Position numbers and translations under genes: made by a program
The notes under the pieces: model-generated
Seen by the model: only the letters and a program-made list of their open reading frames with translations
The model's database searches: none
What the model was told of the DNA's origin: nothing
Shown here: one piece after another, positions 10,079 to 18,873 of the stretch
Layout of the letters: every line of letters begins with the position of its first letter
Numbering within the stretch: position 1 is the first letter of the stretch
Assembly: GCF_009932725.1 (NCBI RefSeq)
Contig: NZ_BLJU01000008.1
Location: forward strand, 1 to 39,477
Length of the DNA: 39,477 nt
DNA from: Pseudomonas yangonensis
GTDB lineage: Bacteria > Pseudomonadota > Gammaproteobacteria > Pseudomonadales > Pseudomonadaceae
Reading direction: 5' to 3'

Positions 10079-11008
10079 ATGACCCTCACCGAACTGCGCT
10101 ATATCGTCACCCTCGCCCAGGAACAGCATTTCGGCCGCGCCGCCGAGCGTTGCCATGTCAGCCAGCCGACCCTGTCGGTCGGCGTGAAGAAGCTGGAGGA
10201 TGAGCTCGGTGTGCTGATCTTCGAGCGCAGCAAGAGCGCGGTACGCCTGACCCCGGTCGGCGAAGGCATCGTTACCCAGGCACAGAAGGTGCTGGAACAG
10301 GCCCAGGGCATTCGCGAGCTGGCTCAGGTCGGCAAGAACCAGCTGGCCGCGCCGCTGAAGATCGGCGCCATCTACACCGTCGGCCCTTATCTGTTCCCGC
10401 ATCTGATTCCGCAGCTGCACCGGGTCGCCCCGGACATGCCGCTGTACATCGAGGAGAACTTCACCCACATCCTGCGCGACAAGCTGCGCACCGGTGAGCT
10501 GGACGCCATCATCATCGCCCTGCCATTCCAGGAGGCCGATGTACTGACCAAGCCGCTGTACGACGAGCCGTTCTATGCTCTCCTGCCGGCCGGCCACCCC
10601 TGGGCAGCGATGGAAACCATCGACACCAAGCTGCTCAACGACAAGAGCCTGCTGCTGCTCGGCGAAGGCCACTGCTTCCGCGATCAGGTGCTGGAAGCCT
10701 GTCCGACCCTGCGCAAGGGCGGCGATGACCACGGCAAGCACACCACGGTGGAGTCCAGCTCGCTGGAAACCATCCGCCATATGGTCGCCTCCGGCCTGGG
10801 CGTGTCGATCCTGCCGTTCTCGGCGGTGGACAGCCATCACTATGCGCCAGGCGTGATCGAAGTGCGTCCGCTCAGCGCGCCAGTGCCGTTCCGTACCGTG
10901 GCCATCGCCTGGCGCGCCAGCTTCCCGCGGCCCAACGCCATCGAAGTGCTGGCCGACTCCATCCGCCTCTGCTCGGTCGCCCGCAGCCCGCAGACCAAGA
11001 GCGCCTGA
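10079..11008 (+). CDS. oxyR: Peroxide-sensing LysR-type regulator OxyR
   Basis: 309 aa. The N-terminal winged helix-turn-helix MTLTELRYIVTLAQEQHFGRAA is followed by the LysR recognition stretch CHVSQPTLSVGVKKLE. The redox pair is intact: Cys199 and Cys208 in the segment GHCFRDQVLEACP, exactly the numbering of E. coli OxyR, which forms the disulfide on peroxide exposure. It should activate catalase and alkyl hydroperoxide reductase genes located elsewhere. recG begins eight bases after the stop; an oxyR-recG operon is known in Pseudomonas. Confidence 0.98.
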   Translation: MTLTELRYIVTLAQEQHFGRAAERCHVSQPTLSVGVKKLEDELGVLIFERSKSAVRLTPVGEGIVTQAQKVLEQAQGIRELAQVGKNQLAAPLKIGAIYTVGPYLFPHLIPQLHRVAPDMPLYIEENFTHILRDKLRTGELDAIIIALPFQEADVLTKPLYDEPFYALLPAGHPWAAMETIDTKLLNDKSLLLLGEGHCFRDQVLEACPTLRKGGDDHGKHTTVESSSLETIRHMVASGLGVSILPFSAVDSHHYAPGVIEVRPLSAPVPFRTVAIAWRASFPRPNAIEVLADSIRLCSVARSPQTKSA

Positions 11009-11016
11009 GGCCGGAC

Positions 11017-13092
11017 GTGAGCGAGCTGTCAGCGGTTTCCGTCACTGCGCTGAAAGGCGTAGGCGCCGCGCTGGCGGAAAAACTGGCCAAGGTCGGCCTG
11101 GAAAACCTGCAGGACGTGCTGTTCCACCTGCCACTGCGCTACCAGGATCGCACCCGCATCACCCCCATCGGGGCACTGCGACCGGGGCAGGATGCGGTGG
11201 TCGAGGGCATCGTCGCCGGTGCCGACGTGGTCATGGGTCGGCGGCGCAGCCTGCTGGTGCGTCTGCAGGACGGCAGCGGCACGCTGAGCCTGCGCTTCTT
11301 CCATTTCAGCCAGGCGCAGAAGGAAGGCCTCAAACGCGGCACGGCGCTGCGCTGCTACGGCGAGGTACGCCCCGGCGCCACCGGCCTGGAGATCTACCAT
11401 CCGGAATACCGCGCGCAGAGCGGCGACGAGCCGGCCCCGGTGGAACAGAGCCTGACCCCCATCTACCCGACCACCGAAGGCCTGACTCAGCAGCGCCTGC
11501 GCCAGCTCAGTCAGCAGGCACTGGCGCGCCTGGGCCCCCGCAGCCTGCCGGACTGGCTGCCTGACGAACTGGCCCGCGACTATCGCCTGGCGCCGCTGGA
11601 TGAGGCCATCCGCTACCTGCACCGACCGCCGCCGGACGCCGATCTCGAAGAGCTCGCCGAAGGCCGTCACTGGGCCCAGCATCGCCTGGCCTTCGAAGAG
11701 CTGCTGACCCACCAGCTGTCGCTGCAGCGTCTGCGCGAACAGGTGCGCGCGCAACAGGCGCCGGCCCTGCCGCCAGCGAAGAGGCTGCCGCAGCAGTATC
11801 TCGACAACCTCGGCTTCGCCCCCACCGGCGCGCAACAGCGCGTCGGCGCCGAGATCGCCTATGACCTGGCGCAGAGCGAACCCATGCTGCGTCTGGTGCA
11901 GGGTGATGTCGGCGCCGGCAAGACGGTGGTCGCCGCCCTGGCTGCATTACAGGCGCTGGAGGCCGGTTATCAGGTGGCGCTGATGGCACCGACCGAAATT
12001 CTCGCCGAGCAGCACTTTCTCAACTTCAGCAAATGGCTTGCACCGCTGGGCCTGGATGTCGCCTGGCTGGCCGGCAAGCTCAAGGGCAAGGCGCGCGCCA
12101 GCGCGCTGGAACAGATCGCCGGCGGTTGCCCGATGGTGGTCGGCACCCACGCCCTGTTCCAGGACGAAGTGAAGTTCAGGCGTCTGGCCCTGGTGATCAT
12201 CGACGAGCAGCACCGCTTCGGCGTACAGCAGCGCCTGGCCCTGCGCCAGAAAGGCATCGACGGACGCTTGAGCCCGCATCAGCTGATCATGACTGCCACG
12301 CCCATCCCGCGCACCCTGGCGATGAGCGCCTATGCCGATCTGGACACCTCGATCCTCGACGAGCTGCCGCCGGGGCGCACCCCGGTCAACACCCTGGTAA
12401 TCGCCGACAGCCGCCGTGACGAGGTCATCGAGCGGGTGCGCAACGCCTGCCAACAGGGACGCCAGGCCTACTGGGTGTGCACCCTGATCGAGGAATCGGA
12501 AGAACTCACCTGCCAGGCCGCGGAAACCAGCTTCGAGGAACTCTCCGCCGCGCTCGGCGAGCTGCGCGTAGGCCTGATCCACGGGCGCATGAAACCGGCC
12601 GAAAAGGCCGCGGTGATGGACGAGTTCAAGCAGGGCCACCTGCAGCTGCTGGTGGCCACCACGGTGATCGAGGTGGGCGTCGACGTGCCCAACGCCAGCC
12701 TGATGATCATCGAGAACCCGGAAAGATTGGGATTGGCGCAACTGCACCAGCTGCGCGGCCGGGTCGGTCGCGGCAGCGCCGCCAGTCATTGCGTGCTGCT
12801 CTATCACGCGCCATTGTCTCAATTGGGCCGCGAACGCCTGGCGATCATGCGCGAGACCACCGATGGTTTCGTCATCGCCGAGAAGGATCTGGAGCTGCGC
12901 GGCCCCGGGGAAATGCTCGGTACGCGGCAGACCGGTCTGCTGCAATTCAAGGTCGCTGACCTGATGCGCGACGCCGACCTGCTGCCCGCCGTGCGCGATG
13001 CCGCGCAGGCACTTCTGGAACATTGGCCACAACATGTGGCTCCATTGCTGGAGCGCTGGTTGCGTCACGGCCAGCAATACGGTCAAGTGTGA
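11017..13092 (+). CDS. recG: ATP-dependent DNA helicase RecG
   Basis: 691 aa, normal length. GTG start, eight bases after oxyR. The N-terminal wedge/OB domain (residues about 1-260, with LFHLPLRYQDRTRITPI) binds branched DNA; Walker A is QGDVGAGKT (about 295-303), Walker B is the DEQH box near 396-399 (IIDEQHRFGVQQR), motif III is TATPIPRTLA, and motif VI is QLRGRVGRG. It drives fork regression and Holliday-junction migration in DNA repair. No frameshift or missing motif is seen. Confidence 0.98.
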   Translation: MSELSAVSVTALKGVGAALAEKLAKVGLENLQDVLFHLPLRYQDRTRITPIGALRPGQDAVVEGIVAGADVVMGRRRSLLVRLQDGSGTLSLRFFHFSQAQKEGLKRGTALRCYGEVRPGATGLEIYHPEYRAQSGDEPAPVEQSLTPIYPTTEGLTQQRLRQLSQQALARLGPRSLPDWLPDELARDYRLAPLDEAIRYLHRPPPDADLEELAEGRHWAQHRLAFEELLTHQLSLQRLREQVRAQQAPALPPAKRLPQQYLDNLGFAPTGAQQRVGAEIAYDLAQSEPMLRLVQGDVGAGKTVVAALAALQALEAGYQVALMAPTEILAEQHFLNFSKWLAPLGLDVAWLAGKLKGKARASALEQIAGGCPMVVGTHALFQDEVKFRRLALVIIDEQHRFGVQQRLALRQKGIDGRLSPHQLIMTATPIPRTLAMSAYADLDTSILDELPPGRTPVNTLVIADSRRDEVIERVRNACQQGRQAYWVCTLIEESEELTCQAAETSFEELSAALGELRVGLIHGRMKPAEKAAVMDEFKQGHLQLLVATTVIEVGVDVPNASLMIIENPERLGLAQLHQLRGRVGRGSAASHCVLLYHAPLSQLGRERLAIMRETTDGFVIAEKDLELRGPGEMLGTRQTGLLQFKVADLMRDADLLPAVRDAAQALLEHWPQHVAPLLERWLRHGQQYGQV

Positions 13093-13103
13093 ACCTGTTC
13101 ACA
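13088..13103. promoter_or_regulatory. CRP/Vfr-type binding site
   Basis: TGTGAACCTGTTCACA matches TGTGA-N6-TCACA exactly, with seven-base perfect arms. It overlaps the recG stop and is centred about 88 bp before the ATG of the HDOD protein gene, some 50 bp upstream of a TATACT hexamer (13146-13151), a spacing used by class I CRP promoters. Vfr is the Pseudomonas CRP homologue. Confidence 0.55.
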
Positions 13104-13124
13104 GGACAGCCGTCGCCACGAACC

Positions 13125-13151
13125 TTTGCACAAAGCCTCGCTGGTTATACT
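13125..13151 (+). promoter_or_regulatory. Candidate promoter of the HDOD protein gene
   Basis: TTTGCA (13125-13130) and TATACT (13146-13151) with a short 15-base spacer, consistent with a promoter that needs an activator. Confidence 0.4.
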
Positions 13152-13183
13152 CCGAGGCACATGCGCCAACGCTGGATACCGAT

Positions 13184-14590
13184 ATGACTGAAGTCGCCCT
13201 CGCCGCCAACGCCAATCCGCAACCGCCCGCCGTGATCGTGCAACTGCTGGAGAAACTCGCCGTGCCCTATCAGGTACGTGCCGAGCGCCCGGGCCAGCCG
13301 AGCGAGGCGCGCCTGCAGGCCGTGCTGGTAGACGACGCCGTTGGCGCCCTGCTGGTGCTCTACCCGCGCAGCCACTTGCTGGATCTGTCGCGCCTGGCGG
13401 AACTGACCGGGCGCCAGCTCACCGCGGTCAAACCGGAGCGTCTGGAGCGCATGCTCGGCAAGCACAATCTGGCCGCCCTGCCCGGCTTGCCGCCGCTGAC
13501 CAGTTCGCCCTGCCTCTATGAAGAACGCCTGCTGCAGGTCCCCAGCCTGCTGATCGATTCCGGCCTGCCCGGTGTGCTGCTGGAAATTCCCACCGAAGCC
13601 TTCAAGACCCTGCTGAGCAAGGCCAGCGCGGCGCGTTTCGGTGAGCCGGTCAGCGCGATCAGGCCGAACCTGGATCGCCCGCATGATGACCGCGAGGAGA
13701 TCACCCAGGCCGTGCGCGCCTTTACCGCACGCCGGATTCAGCAGCGCCTGGAAGAAACCATCGAGATTCCGCCGCTGCCGGAAACCGCCCAGAAGATCAT
13801 CAAGCTGCGGGTCGACCCCAACGCCACGGTGGACGACATCACCGGCGTGGTGGAAACCGACCCGGCGCTGGCGGCCCAGGTGATCAGTTGGGCAGCATCG
13901 CCCTATTACGCCGCACCCGGCAAGATCCGTTCGGTAGAGGACGCCATCGTTCGCGTGCTGGGCTTCGACCTGGTGATCAACCTGGCGCTAGGCCTGGCGC
14001 TGGGCAAGACCCTGAGCCTGCCCAAGGATCAACCGCAGCAGGCCACGCCCTACTGGCAGCAGGCGATCTATACCGCTGCAGTGATCGAGGGCCTGACTCG
14101 CGCCATGCCCCGCGCGCAGCGCCCGGAAGCCGGCCTGACCTACCTCGCCGGTCTGCTGCACAACTTCGGCTATATGGTCCTGGCGCACGTCTTCCCGCCG
14201 CACTTCTCGCTGATCTGCCGGCATCTGGAGGTCAACCCGCATCTGTCGCACAGCCATATCGAGCAGCACCTGCTGGGTATCACCCGCGAGCAGATCGGCG
14301 CTTGGCTGATGCGTCACTGGGATATGCCGGAAGAGCTGGCCAGCGCCCTGCGCTTCCAGCACGACCCGAGCTACGCCGGCGACAACGCCGCCTTCCCCAA
14401 CCTGGTGTGCCTGGCCGTCAGCCTGCTGCGCAACCGTGGCATCGGCGCCGGACCACAGAGCGAGATTCCCGATGAGCTGTTCGAGGCTCTGGGGCTTAGC
14501 CGGGAAAAAGCCGAGGACGCCGTAAGCAAGGTGCTCAGTGCCGAAGTCGCGCTGCGCGAACTCGCGGCGCAGTTTCAGCATTCGCACTGA
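13184..14590 (+). CDS. YbaK-like and HDOD domain protein
   Basis: 468 aa. I start at MTEVALAANA because upstream codons overlap recG and look non-coding. The first 150 residues resemble the YbaK/ProX aminoacyl-tRNA deacylase fold (VIVQLLEKLAVPYQVRAE, a hydrophobic LLVLYPRSHLLDLSRLAELTG segment). From about residue 185 an HDOD domain follows (IPPLPETAQKIIKLRVDPNATVDDITGVVETDPALAAQVI, later YLAGLLHNFGYMVLAHVFP). HDOD domains are HD-like signalling modules, usually without enzymatic activity. The pairing occurs in Pseudomonas relatives as I recall (PA5346). Its role is unknown; a Vfr-like site upstream suggests cAMP control. Confidence 0.88.
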   Translation: MTEVALAANANPQPPAVIVQLLEKLAVPYQVRAERPGQPSEARLQAVLVDDAVGALLVLYPRSHLLDLSRLAELTGRQLTAVKPERLERMLGKHNLAALPGLPPLTSSPCLYEERLLQVPSLLIDSGLPGVLLEIPTEAFKTLLSKASAARFGEPVSAIRPNLDRPHDDREEITQAVRAFTARRIQQRLEETIEIPPLPETAQKIIKLRVDPNATVDDITGVVETDPALAAQVISWAASPYYAAPGKIRSVEDAIVRVLGFDLVINLALGLALGKTLSLPKDQPQQATPYWQQAIYTAAVIEGLTRAMPRAQRPEAGLTYLAGLLHNFGYMVLAHVFPPHFSLICRHLEVNPHLSHSHIEQHLLGITREQIGAWLMRHWDMPEELASALRFQHDPSYAGDNAAFPNLVCLAVSLLRNRGIGAGPQSEIPDELFEALGLSREKAEDAVSKVLSAEVALRELAAQFQHSH

Positions 14591-14609
14591 CAGGCGTCCG
14601 GCCCGGTAA

Positions 14610-15362
14610 TTACCGCTTGCTCGCCGTCTTGCGCAACTGCTCGCGGCGCTCGGCGAACAGCTGCGGCAGAACCGCCAGACTGACGGTGAGCAGTTGGCTG
14701 ACGCTGGGATGCTCGTATAACGCCGCATACTCGGCCAGCTGATCGCTGGGCATCTGCCGGTAGGCATAGAACATGAAGGTTTCCACCGCCTGCCCGCTGG
14801 ACTGGCGGATGGCGTCGGCCTGCTTCTGCGTCTGCGCCTGCAGCTCGGCCTCGCTGAGGCTTTCCCCCCGCGCCCTTAGCGCCAGTAGCGCCTGGGTCTT
14901 GCCGACTTCGTAACGCAGCAGGCTGGCCAGTTCGGTGGTGCGCGCGGCGGCATCGAGGCGTTTGACCAGTTCCAGACGCGCGCCTCGTGGCGGCTGTGCC
15001 TGCAATCGCTGGCGGTATTCAGCCAGCCCTTGCGGCTGCTCACCGACTGCACGTTCGGCCGCGGTGAAGCGCTGCGCCAGCGGGCTGTCGAGACGCTCAT
15101 GCGCCTGCTCGGCTTGCGCAGCATCGAAACGGGAGCCGACCCGTTCAGCCAGTTCGAGACAGAACGCCTCGCTTGCGAACAGCTGCGCAAGGCGTTTCTG
15201 TTCGGCATCAGTCTGGCCGCGCTGCAACAACGGCGCACTCTGCTCGCAGAGTAAGTGGATACCCGCCAGCTCGAACAACGGCAACAGAGTTTTGGCGGAG
15301 GCCGGCTCGGCTCGCGCAGTGACGGCGACCAGCAACAGCAGGGGCAGGAGGAAAAGGCGCAT
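14610..15362 (-). CDS. Exported hypothetical protein
   Basis: 250 aa. I start at the ATG of MRLFLLPLLLL, five codons inside a GTG-initiated frame; GGAA lies about 12 bases upstream. A signal peptide ends near ARA-EP (residue 19). The mature protein is helical and charged, rich in Gln, Glu and Ala, with two Cys (about 43 and 68, in LLCEQ and FCLEL) that could form a disulfide, and a segment YAYRQMPSDQLAEYAALYEHP that resembles DUF2059-type sequences. Probably periplasmic. It converges on the HDOD gene with only 19 bp between stops. Confidence 0.75.
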   Translation of the reverse strand: MRLFLLPLLLLVAVTARAEPASAKTLLPLFELAGIHLLCEQSAPLLQRGQTDAEQKRLAQLFASEAFCLELAERVGSRFDAAQAEQAHERLDSPLAQRFTAAERAVGEQPQGLAEYRQRLQAQPPRGARLELVKRLDAAARTTELASLLRYEVGKTQALLALRARGESLSEAELQAQTQKQADAIRQSSGQAVETFMFYAYRQMPSDQLAEYAALYEHPSVSQLLTVSLAVLPQLFAERREQLRKTASKR

Positions 15363-15443
15363 GCTCAGGCTTTCCACAGGAACGTGCCTGGCAGCCTAAC
15401 CAAAGCGTAGCGTCGCGGCCAGACGCGACGCGAACTGGTGCTA

Positions 15444-15839
15444 TCAGGCAGCCTTTTTCGGTGCTTCGATCTTCTTCTTCGGCGTCAGGTACTTGGTCAG
15501 CCCCTGGAACCACATGACCAGTGCCGGATTGCCCTGGATCTGGATGTCCTTGTTCTGGATACCCTGCATGAAGGCCAGCTGTTTGTTCTTCGCAGTCATG
15601 GTCTCGAAGCCGTAGACGGCGTCCTTGAAACCAATGGCGAAAGCAGGCGCTTGAGCCACACCGCGTTTGCTGGTGACACGCTGACCGGCGACGATGAAGT
15701 GGCGGGCAACCTTGCCATCCAGGGTGTGCAGTTGAAAGACCATGTCGCGACCTTCGAGCTGCTGGCGGAATGCCGGGTTTTCACGGCTGGCCTTGGCCAT
15801 CAGGCGACCCAGCATCCACAAAAGAAAACGGAATTTCAT
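15444..15839 (-). CDS. SCP2-like small protein
   Basis: 131 aa, starting MKFRFLLWMLGRLM with GAGG about 11 bases upstream. The segments FQLHTLDGKVARHFIVAGQRV, APAFAIGFKDAVYGFETMT and DIQIQGNPALVMWFQGLTKYL resemble the SCP2 sterol-carrier fold, in which a hydrophobic tunnel binds lipids. Homologues in Pseudomonas are sometimes mislabelled as helicases. The N-terminal helix could attach to membrane. The C-terminus is Lys-rich (TPKKKIEAPKKAA). No substrate can be inferred. Confidence 0.6.
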   Translation of the reverse strand: MKFRFLLWMLGRLMAKASRENPAFRQQLEGRDMVFQLHTLDGKVARHFIVAGQRVTSKRGVAQAPAFAIGFKDAVYGFETMTAKNKQLAFMQGIQNKDIQIQGNPALVMWFQGLTKYLTPKKKIEAPKKAA

Positions 15840-15956
15840 GCACAGGCCCTCGTGATCGAAGATGATGGGCGCGCATTGTAGTGGTTTTTCCGCAGGACTA
15901 CAGCCTGTCGAAAGCATGGCTGCGATGACGGTGGGGTAACCAGGCTGCTTAGGGTT

Positions 15957-15978
15957 CCCGGAGCCGAGCGGCTCCGGG
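15957..15978 (-). terminator. Hairpin after the HU gene
   Basis: CCCGGAGCC and GGCTCCGGG form a nine-base-pair stem with a four-base loop, nine bases downstream of the HU stop on the minus strand. No T-run follows. Confidence 0.5.
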
Positions 15979-15986
15979 CAGCGGGC

Positions 15987-16259
15987 TCAGTTGACCGCGT
16001 CTTTCAGGGATTTGCCCGGCTTGAAGGCCACGGTGTTGCTGGCCTTGATCTTCACCGGTTGGCCGGTTTGCGGGTTCTTGCCCGTGCGGGCACCACGGTG
16101 GCGCTGGACGAATGTACCGAAGCCAACCAGGGTCACACTGTCCTTGCGGTTCAATGCACCGGTGATTTCTTCCAGTACGGCGTTGAGTACACGATTGGCC
16201 TGATCCTTGGTCAGATCAGCCTTTTCGGCGATGGCGGCGGCGAGTTCCGGTTTACGCAT
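15987..16259 (-). CDS. HU family DNA-binding protein
   Basis: 90 aa, exactly HU size. The start MRKPELAAAIAEKADLTKDQANRVL is typical; AGAGG precedes the ATG. The signature segment VGFGTFVQRHRGARTGKNPQTGQPVKI, including the DNA-intercalating Pro in the NPQTGQP arm, is complete, and the C-terminus FKPGKSLKDAVN is standard. HU bends and compacts DNA and supports replication and repair. It equals the HU-type gene near rubredoxin reductase in P. aeruginosa as I recall; which hup paralogue it is cannot be settled here. Confidence 0.95.
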   Translation of the reverse strand: MRKPELAAAIAEKADLTKDQANRVLNAVLEEITGALNRKDSVTLVGFGTFVQRHRGARTGKNPQTGQPVKIKASNTVAFKPGKSLKDAVN

Positions 16260-16296
16260 AGATGCCTCTTTGACGGTTTTTTGTTGTTGTGTCCGT

Positions 16297-16315
16297 GCTG
16301 TTCTTCCAGAACAGC
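16297..16315. promoter_or_regulatory. Inverted repeat in the HU leader
   Basis: GCTGTTCT-TCC-AGAACAGC, eight-base perfect arms, 38-56 bp upstream of the HU ATG. It is a possible operator or leader hairpin. It is one base too long for the CTGT-N8-ACAG form of LexA boxes. Confidence 0.45.
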
Positions 16316-16447
16316 GCCCAAGGCGCCGCAACAGCTCTGCGCTGCGGCAGACCCTTGGGAGAATGGCATGCCGCATCGCGCTGCGCCAGTGTCGCCCGCC
16401 ACTTTAACCAGGCAAATTCGTGGCGTATCCGACAGAACGGCAGGCGA

Positions 16448-17596
16448 TCATGCCAGCAGCGCGGGCAATTCCTTGTTCAGGGCCAGTTTCTCCTGCACCG
16501 CGGCGCCGGTCAGGGCATAACCGAGCAGAGCTCCGGAAGCCTCGCGGCAGAGCGCCTTGATATCGCTGCCGCTGCCTTCGACCGTCCATTGACCCTCGCG
16601 CCCACGCGGCGGCGGCGAAACCACCAGCGGACACACCGGCGTCTTGACCGTCACCGGCATCGGCCCGTAGCTGACCGCCGTCGGCTCGCCGGCCAGGGTC
16701 TTGGCCAAGGCACGGGCGCAGGCCATCAGTGGCATGACGTAAAGCAGGTTGAGACCATCGACCTCGGCGCAATCACCCAGGGCGTAGATATTGGCGTGCG
16801 AGGTGCGCAGGTGGCGGTCGACCATCACGCCACGGTTGATGTCGAGACCGGCAGCCGCAGCGAGCGCAGTCCGCGGGCGCAGGCCGACGGCGGAGACCAC
16901 TGCGTCGCACGGGATCAGACGGCCATCGGACAACGTCGCCTGCAGCGCATCGCCCTGACGATCGAGGCTGGCCAGCACCGGGCCGAGGTGGAAAAGCACG
17001 CCCAGCCCCTCCAGGCCAGCCTGGACGGCGGACGCCGCAGCCGGATGCAGCAGCCCGGGCATCACCTGCTCACAGGGCGCCAGCAACTCGACCTCGTAGC
17101 CGCCGGCAGTCAGATCGTTGGCGAACTCGCAGCCGATCAGGCCGGCACCGAGGATCAGCACACGACGCTTGCCGGCCACGGCGGCGCGAAAACGCGCGTA
17201 GTCCTCCAGATCGTTGATCGGGAATACCGCGTCCTGCGCGTCACCTTCCACCGGGATGCGAATCGGCTCGGCGCCCCAGGCCAGGATCAGATCGCGATAC
17301 GCCACGGCCTCCTCGCCGATCCACAGGCGCTTGTGGCCGGGGTCGATACCGGTGATGCGGGTGTGGGTGCGAATCTCTGCGTTGAGCTGCTCGGCCATGG
17401 CGCCGGCCTCGGCCATCGCCAGGCCATCGGCATCCTTGTTCTTGCCGAAGCCGGTGGACAGCATCGGTTTGGAATAGGAACGCCCGTCGTCGGCGGTAAT
17501 CAGCAGCAGGGGCGTCTGCGTGTCGAGCTTGCGCCATTCCTTGGCCAGGTTGTAGCCGGCCAGGCCGGTCCCGACGATGACGACTGGTGCACTCAT
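16448..17596 (-). CDS. Rubredoxin-NAD(+) reductase
   Basis: 382 aa. An FAD/NADH flavoprotein that passes electrons to rubredoxin, for example for alkane hydroxylase (AlkT/RubB family). FAD-binding motif [16 protein letters not shown] at the N-terminus; KPMLSTGF typical of this family; the NADH-binding fold at [17 protein letters not shown] (about residue 145-160); a second FAD contact at [13 protein letters not shown]. The length is normal. In P. aeruginosa two rubredoxin genes lie next to it; here none is intact in the 310 bp upstream, so electrons must go to a rubredoxin encoded elsewhere. Convergence with other genes is absent; HU lies downstream. Confidence 0.93.
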   Translation of the reverse strand: MSAPVVIVGTGLAGYNLAKEWRKLDTQTPLLLITADDGRSYSKPMLSTGFGKNKDADGLAMAEAGAMAEQLNAEIRTHTRITGIDPGHKRLWIGEEAVAYRDLILAWGAEPIRIPVEGDAQDAVFPINDLEDYARFRAAVAGKRRVLILGAGLIGCEFANDLTAGGYEVELLAPCEQVMPGLLHPAAASAVQAGLEGLGVLFHLGPVLASLDRQGDALQATLSDGRLIPCDAVVSAVGLRPRTALAAAAGLDINRGVMVDRHLRTSHANIYALGDCAEVDGLNLLYVMPLMACARALAKTLAGEPTAVSYGPMPVTVKTPVCPLVVSPPPRGREGQWTVEGSGSDIKALCREASGALLGYALTGAAVQEKLALNKELPALLA

Positions 17597-17864
17597 GCTG
17601 TGATTCCTCGCTACACAAACGACGCAACGGCCTGCTGGCCGTCACCATTGATTCATAGGTTCAGGGGCGCTCGATAGGTTCGAAGTCGACCTCGGCCACA
17701 GCTCTCCAGGACCGTGTCAGTCAGGTGACAGGTCTTCACGGGCGGTGGCGGATTCACACCCTACTGGATCGGGCAGCAGCTGGCCAGAAGCGGCTCGGCA
17801 AGCCAGACAGAGGTTGGGGATGGCATACACGGATGCAGCGGCGCGGTGAACAACAGCGAGGGGA
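17597..17864 (-). other. Intergenic stretch with a rubredoxin-like tail remnant
   Basis: Between rubredoxin reductase and the outer-membrane protein gene no full gene is seen. On the minus strand a short frame ending at 17661 reads AVAEVDFEPIERP-stop, which resembles the end of rubredoxins (GVGKLDFEMIE), but the upstream CPxCG knuckle is absent and a stop lies 20 codons up. It may be the remains of a lost rubA gene or a chance match. The stretch also has several short inverted repeats (for example CCGTG/CACGG around 17712-17740). Confidence 0.25.
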
Positions 17865-17888
17865 AACCGCCCGACAGCGCGGGCGGTT
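17865..17888 (-). terminator. Terminator of the outer-membrane protein gene
   Basis: On the minus strand a nine-base-pair stem (AACCGCCCG/CGGGCGGTT) with a six-base loop, 18 bases after the stop, followed by TTTCCCC. Confidence 0.65.
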
Positions 17889-17906
17889 CTTCAAGTGCGG
17901 CTTGGC

Positions 17907-18662
17907 TTAGAACGCCAGACCGACGCGCAGGCCGACCTGCTCCTGCTTGAGCTTGCTGCGCTCAGCCAGCTCGCTGTTGCTGTCGAGCTCGTAGCGGGTC
18001 TGGGTGTAGTACAGGCTGGTGCTGATCGGCAGGTTGTTGATGCCCTTGTTCCACAGCATGGTCAGCTCGCCGTAGGGGTTGACCTTGTTCTTCAGGTCCA
18101 CCGAGTCGCTGTCACCGTCGACCTTCAGGCGCGCCTCGGAGTCGATGGAATAACGCGCGCCCACTTCCAGGCGCAGGGTGTAGTCCGGCGTCAGGTAGTT
18201 GTAGCCGAGCCCGGCCTTGGCGAAGGGCGATTTGCTGGTCAGCTTGACGTTGCTGTCGAACGGGCCGACATCATCCTGCTCGATACGGCCCCAGTCGTAG
18301 CCGCCACCGACGATCAGATCGACGTAGTTGTTGGTGCTCAGTGCGGCACGCATACCCAGATCGATATCGGCACGTGCGGACTTGTATTCCACATCGTCCT
18401 TGTCGCGGTACTGGCCTTCGATGCCGGCCTGGTAGATGAAGCCTTCCTGTCCGGTCAGCTTGTTGCCGAAGTGGTAGAACAGGCCGCCCTGATTGAGCCG
18501 TTCCTTGTCGCTTTCATCGTCCACGGTGAGTTTGTACTGGTTGTGCGAAGCGATGACACCGAAGGTGGAGATGGGGTCGGTGACCGAGTCTGCGTAGGCC
18601 TGCGAAGCGCCCGCCAGGCAAAGGGCGAGTGTTGCTTTGGGGGTTATGCTGGACAGCTGCAT
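17907..18662 (-). CDS. Outer-membrane beta-barrel protein
   Basis: 251 aa. The start MQLSSITPKATLALCL has AAGGA ten bases upstream. A signal peptide ends near QAYA-DS (residue 25). The mature chain alternates polar and hydrophobic residues with many aromatic girdle positions and ends in Phe (RVGLAF), the classic signal for outer-membrane barrel insertion. About ten strands can be counted (for example VDLIVGGGYDWG, PFAKAGLGYNYL, YTLRLEVGARYSI), so a small 8-10-stranded barrel is likely. I cannot tell whether it is a pore, adhesin or structural protein. It stands alone with its own terminator. Confidence 0.8.
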   Translation of the reverse strand: MQLSSITPKATLALCLAGASQAYADSVTDPISTFGVIASHNQYKLTVDDESDKERLNQGGLFYHFGNKLTGQEGFIYQAGIEGQYRDKDDVEYKSARADIDLGMRAALSTNNYVDLIVGGGYDWGRIEQDDVGPFDSNVKLTSKSPFAKAGLGYNYLTPDYTLRLEVGARYSIDSEARLKVDGDSDSVDLKNKVNPYGELTMLWNKGINNLPISTSLYYTQTRYELDSNSELAERSKLKQEQVGLRVGLAF

Positions 18663-18873
18663 GACGATTTCCTTGGCAATGATTGACGAGCGCCACCACC
18701 CAGAGGTGGGACGCAAGTACCTAGACTGTCGATGCAACGAGTGATTCGCCAAGCCTGACAGGCGGTCGCGAAACTGAACGGGACCTGAACAGGCCTGGGT
18801 TTGAAGAAAAAAAGCTGACCGAATGGACGAGCCCCTCTGGCCGTATTTTCTCCGGCCGTGGCGCTTTGCCAAT

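Noticed and set aside
16298..16314. LexA box in front of the HU gene
   Set aside because: CTGT and ACAG are separated by nine bases, not eight, and HU is not a usual SOS gene.
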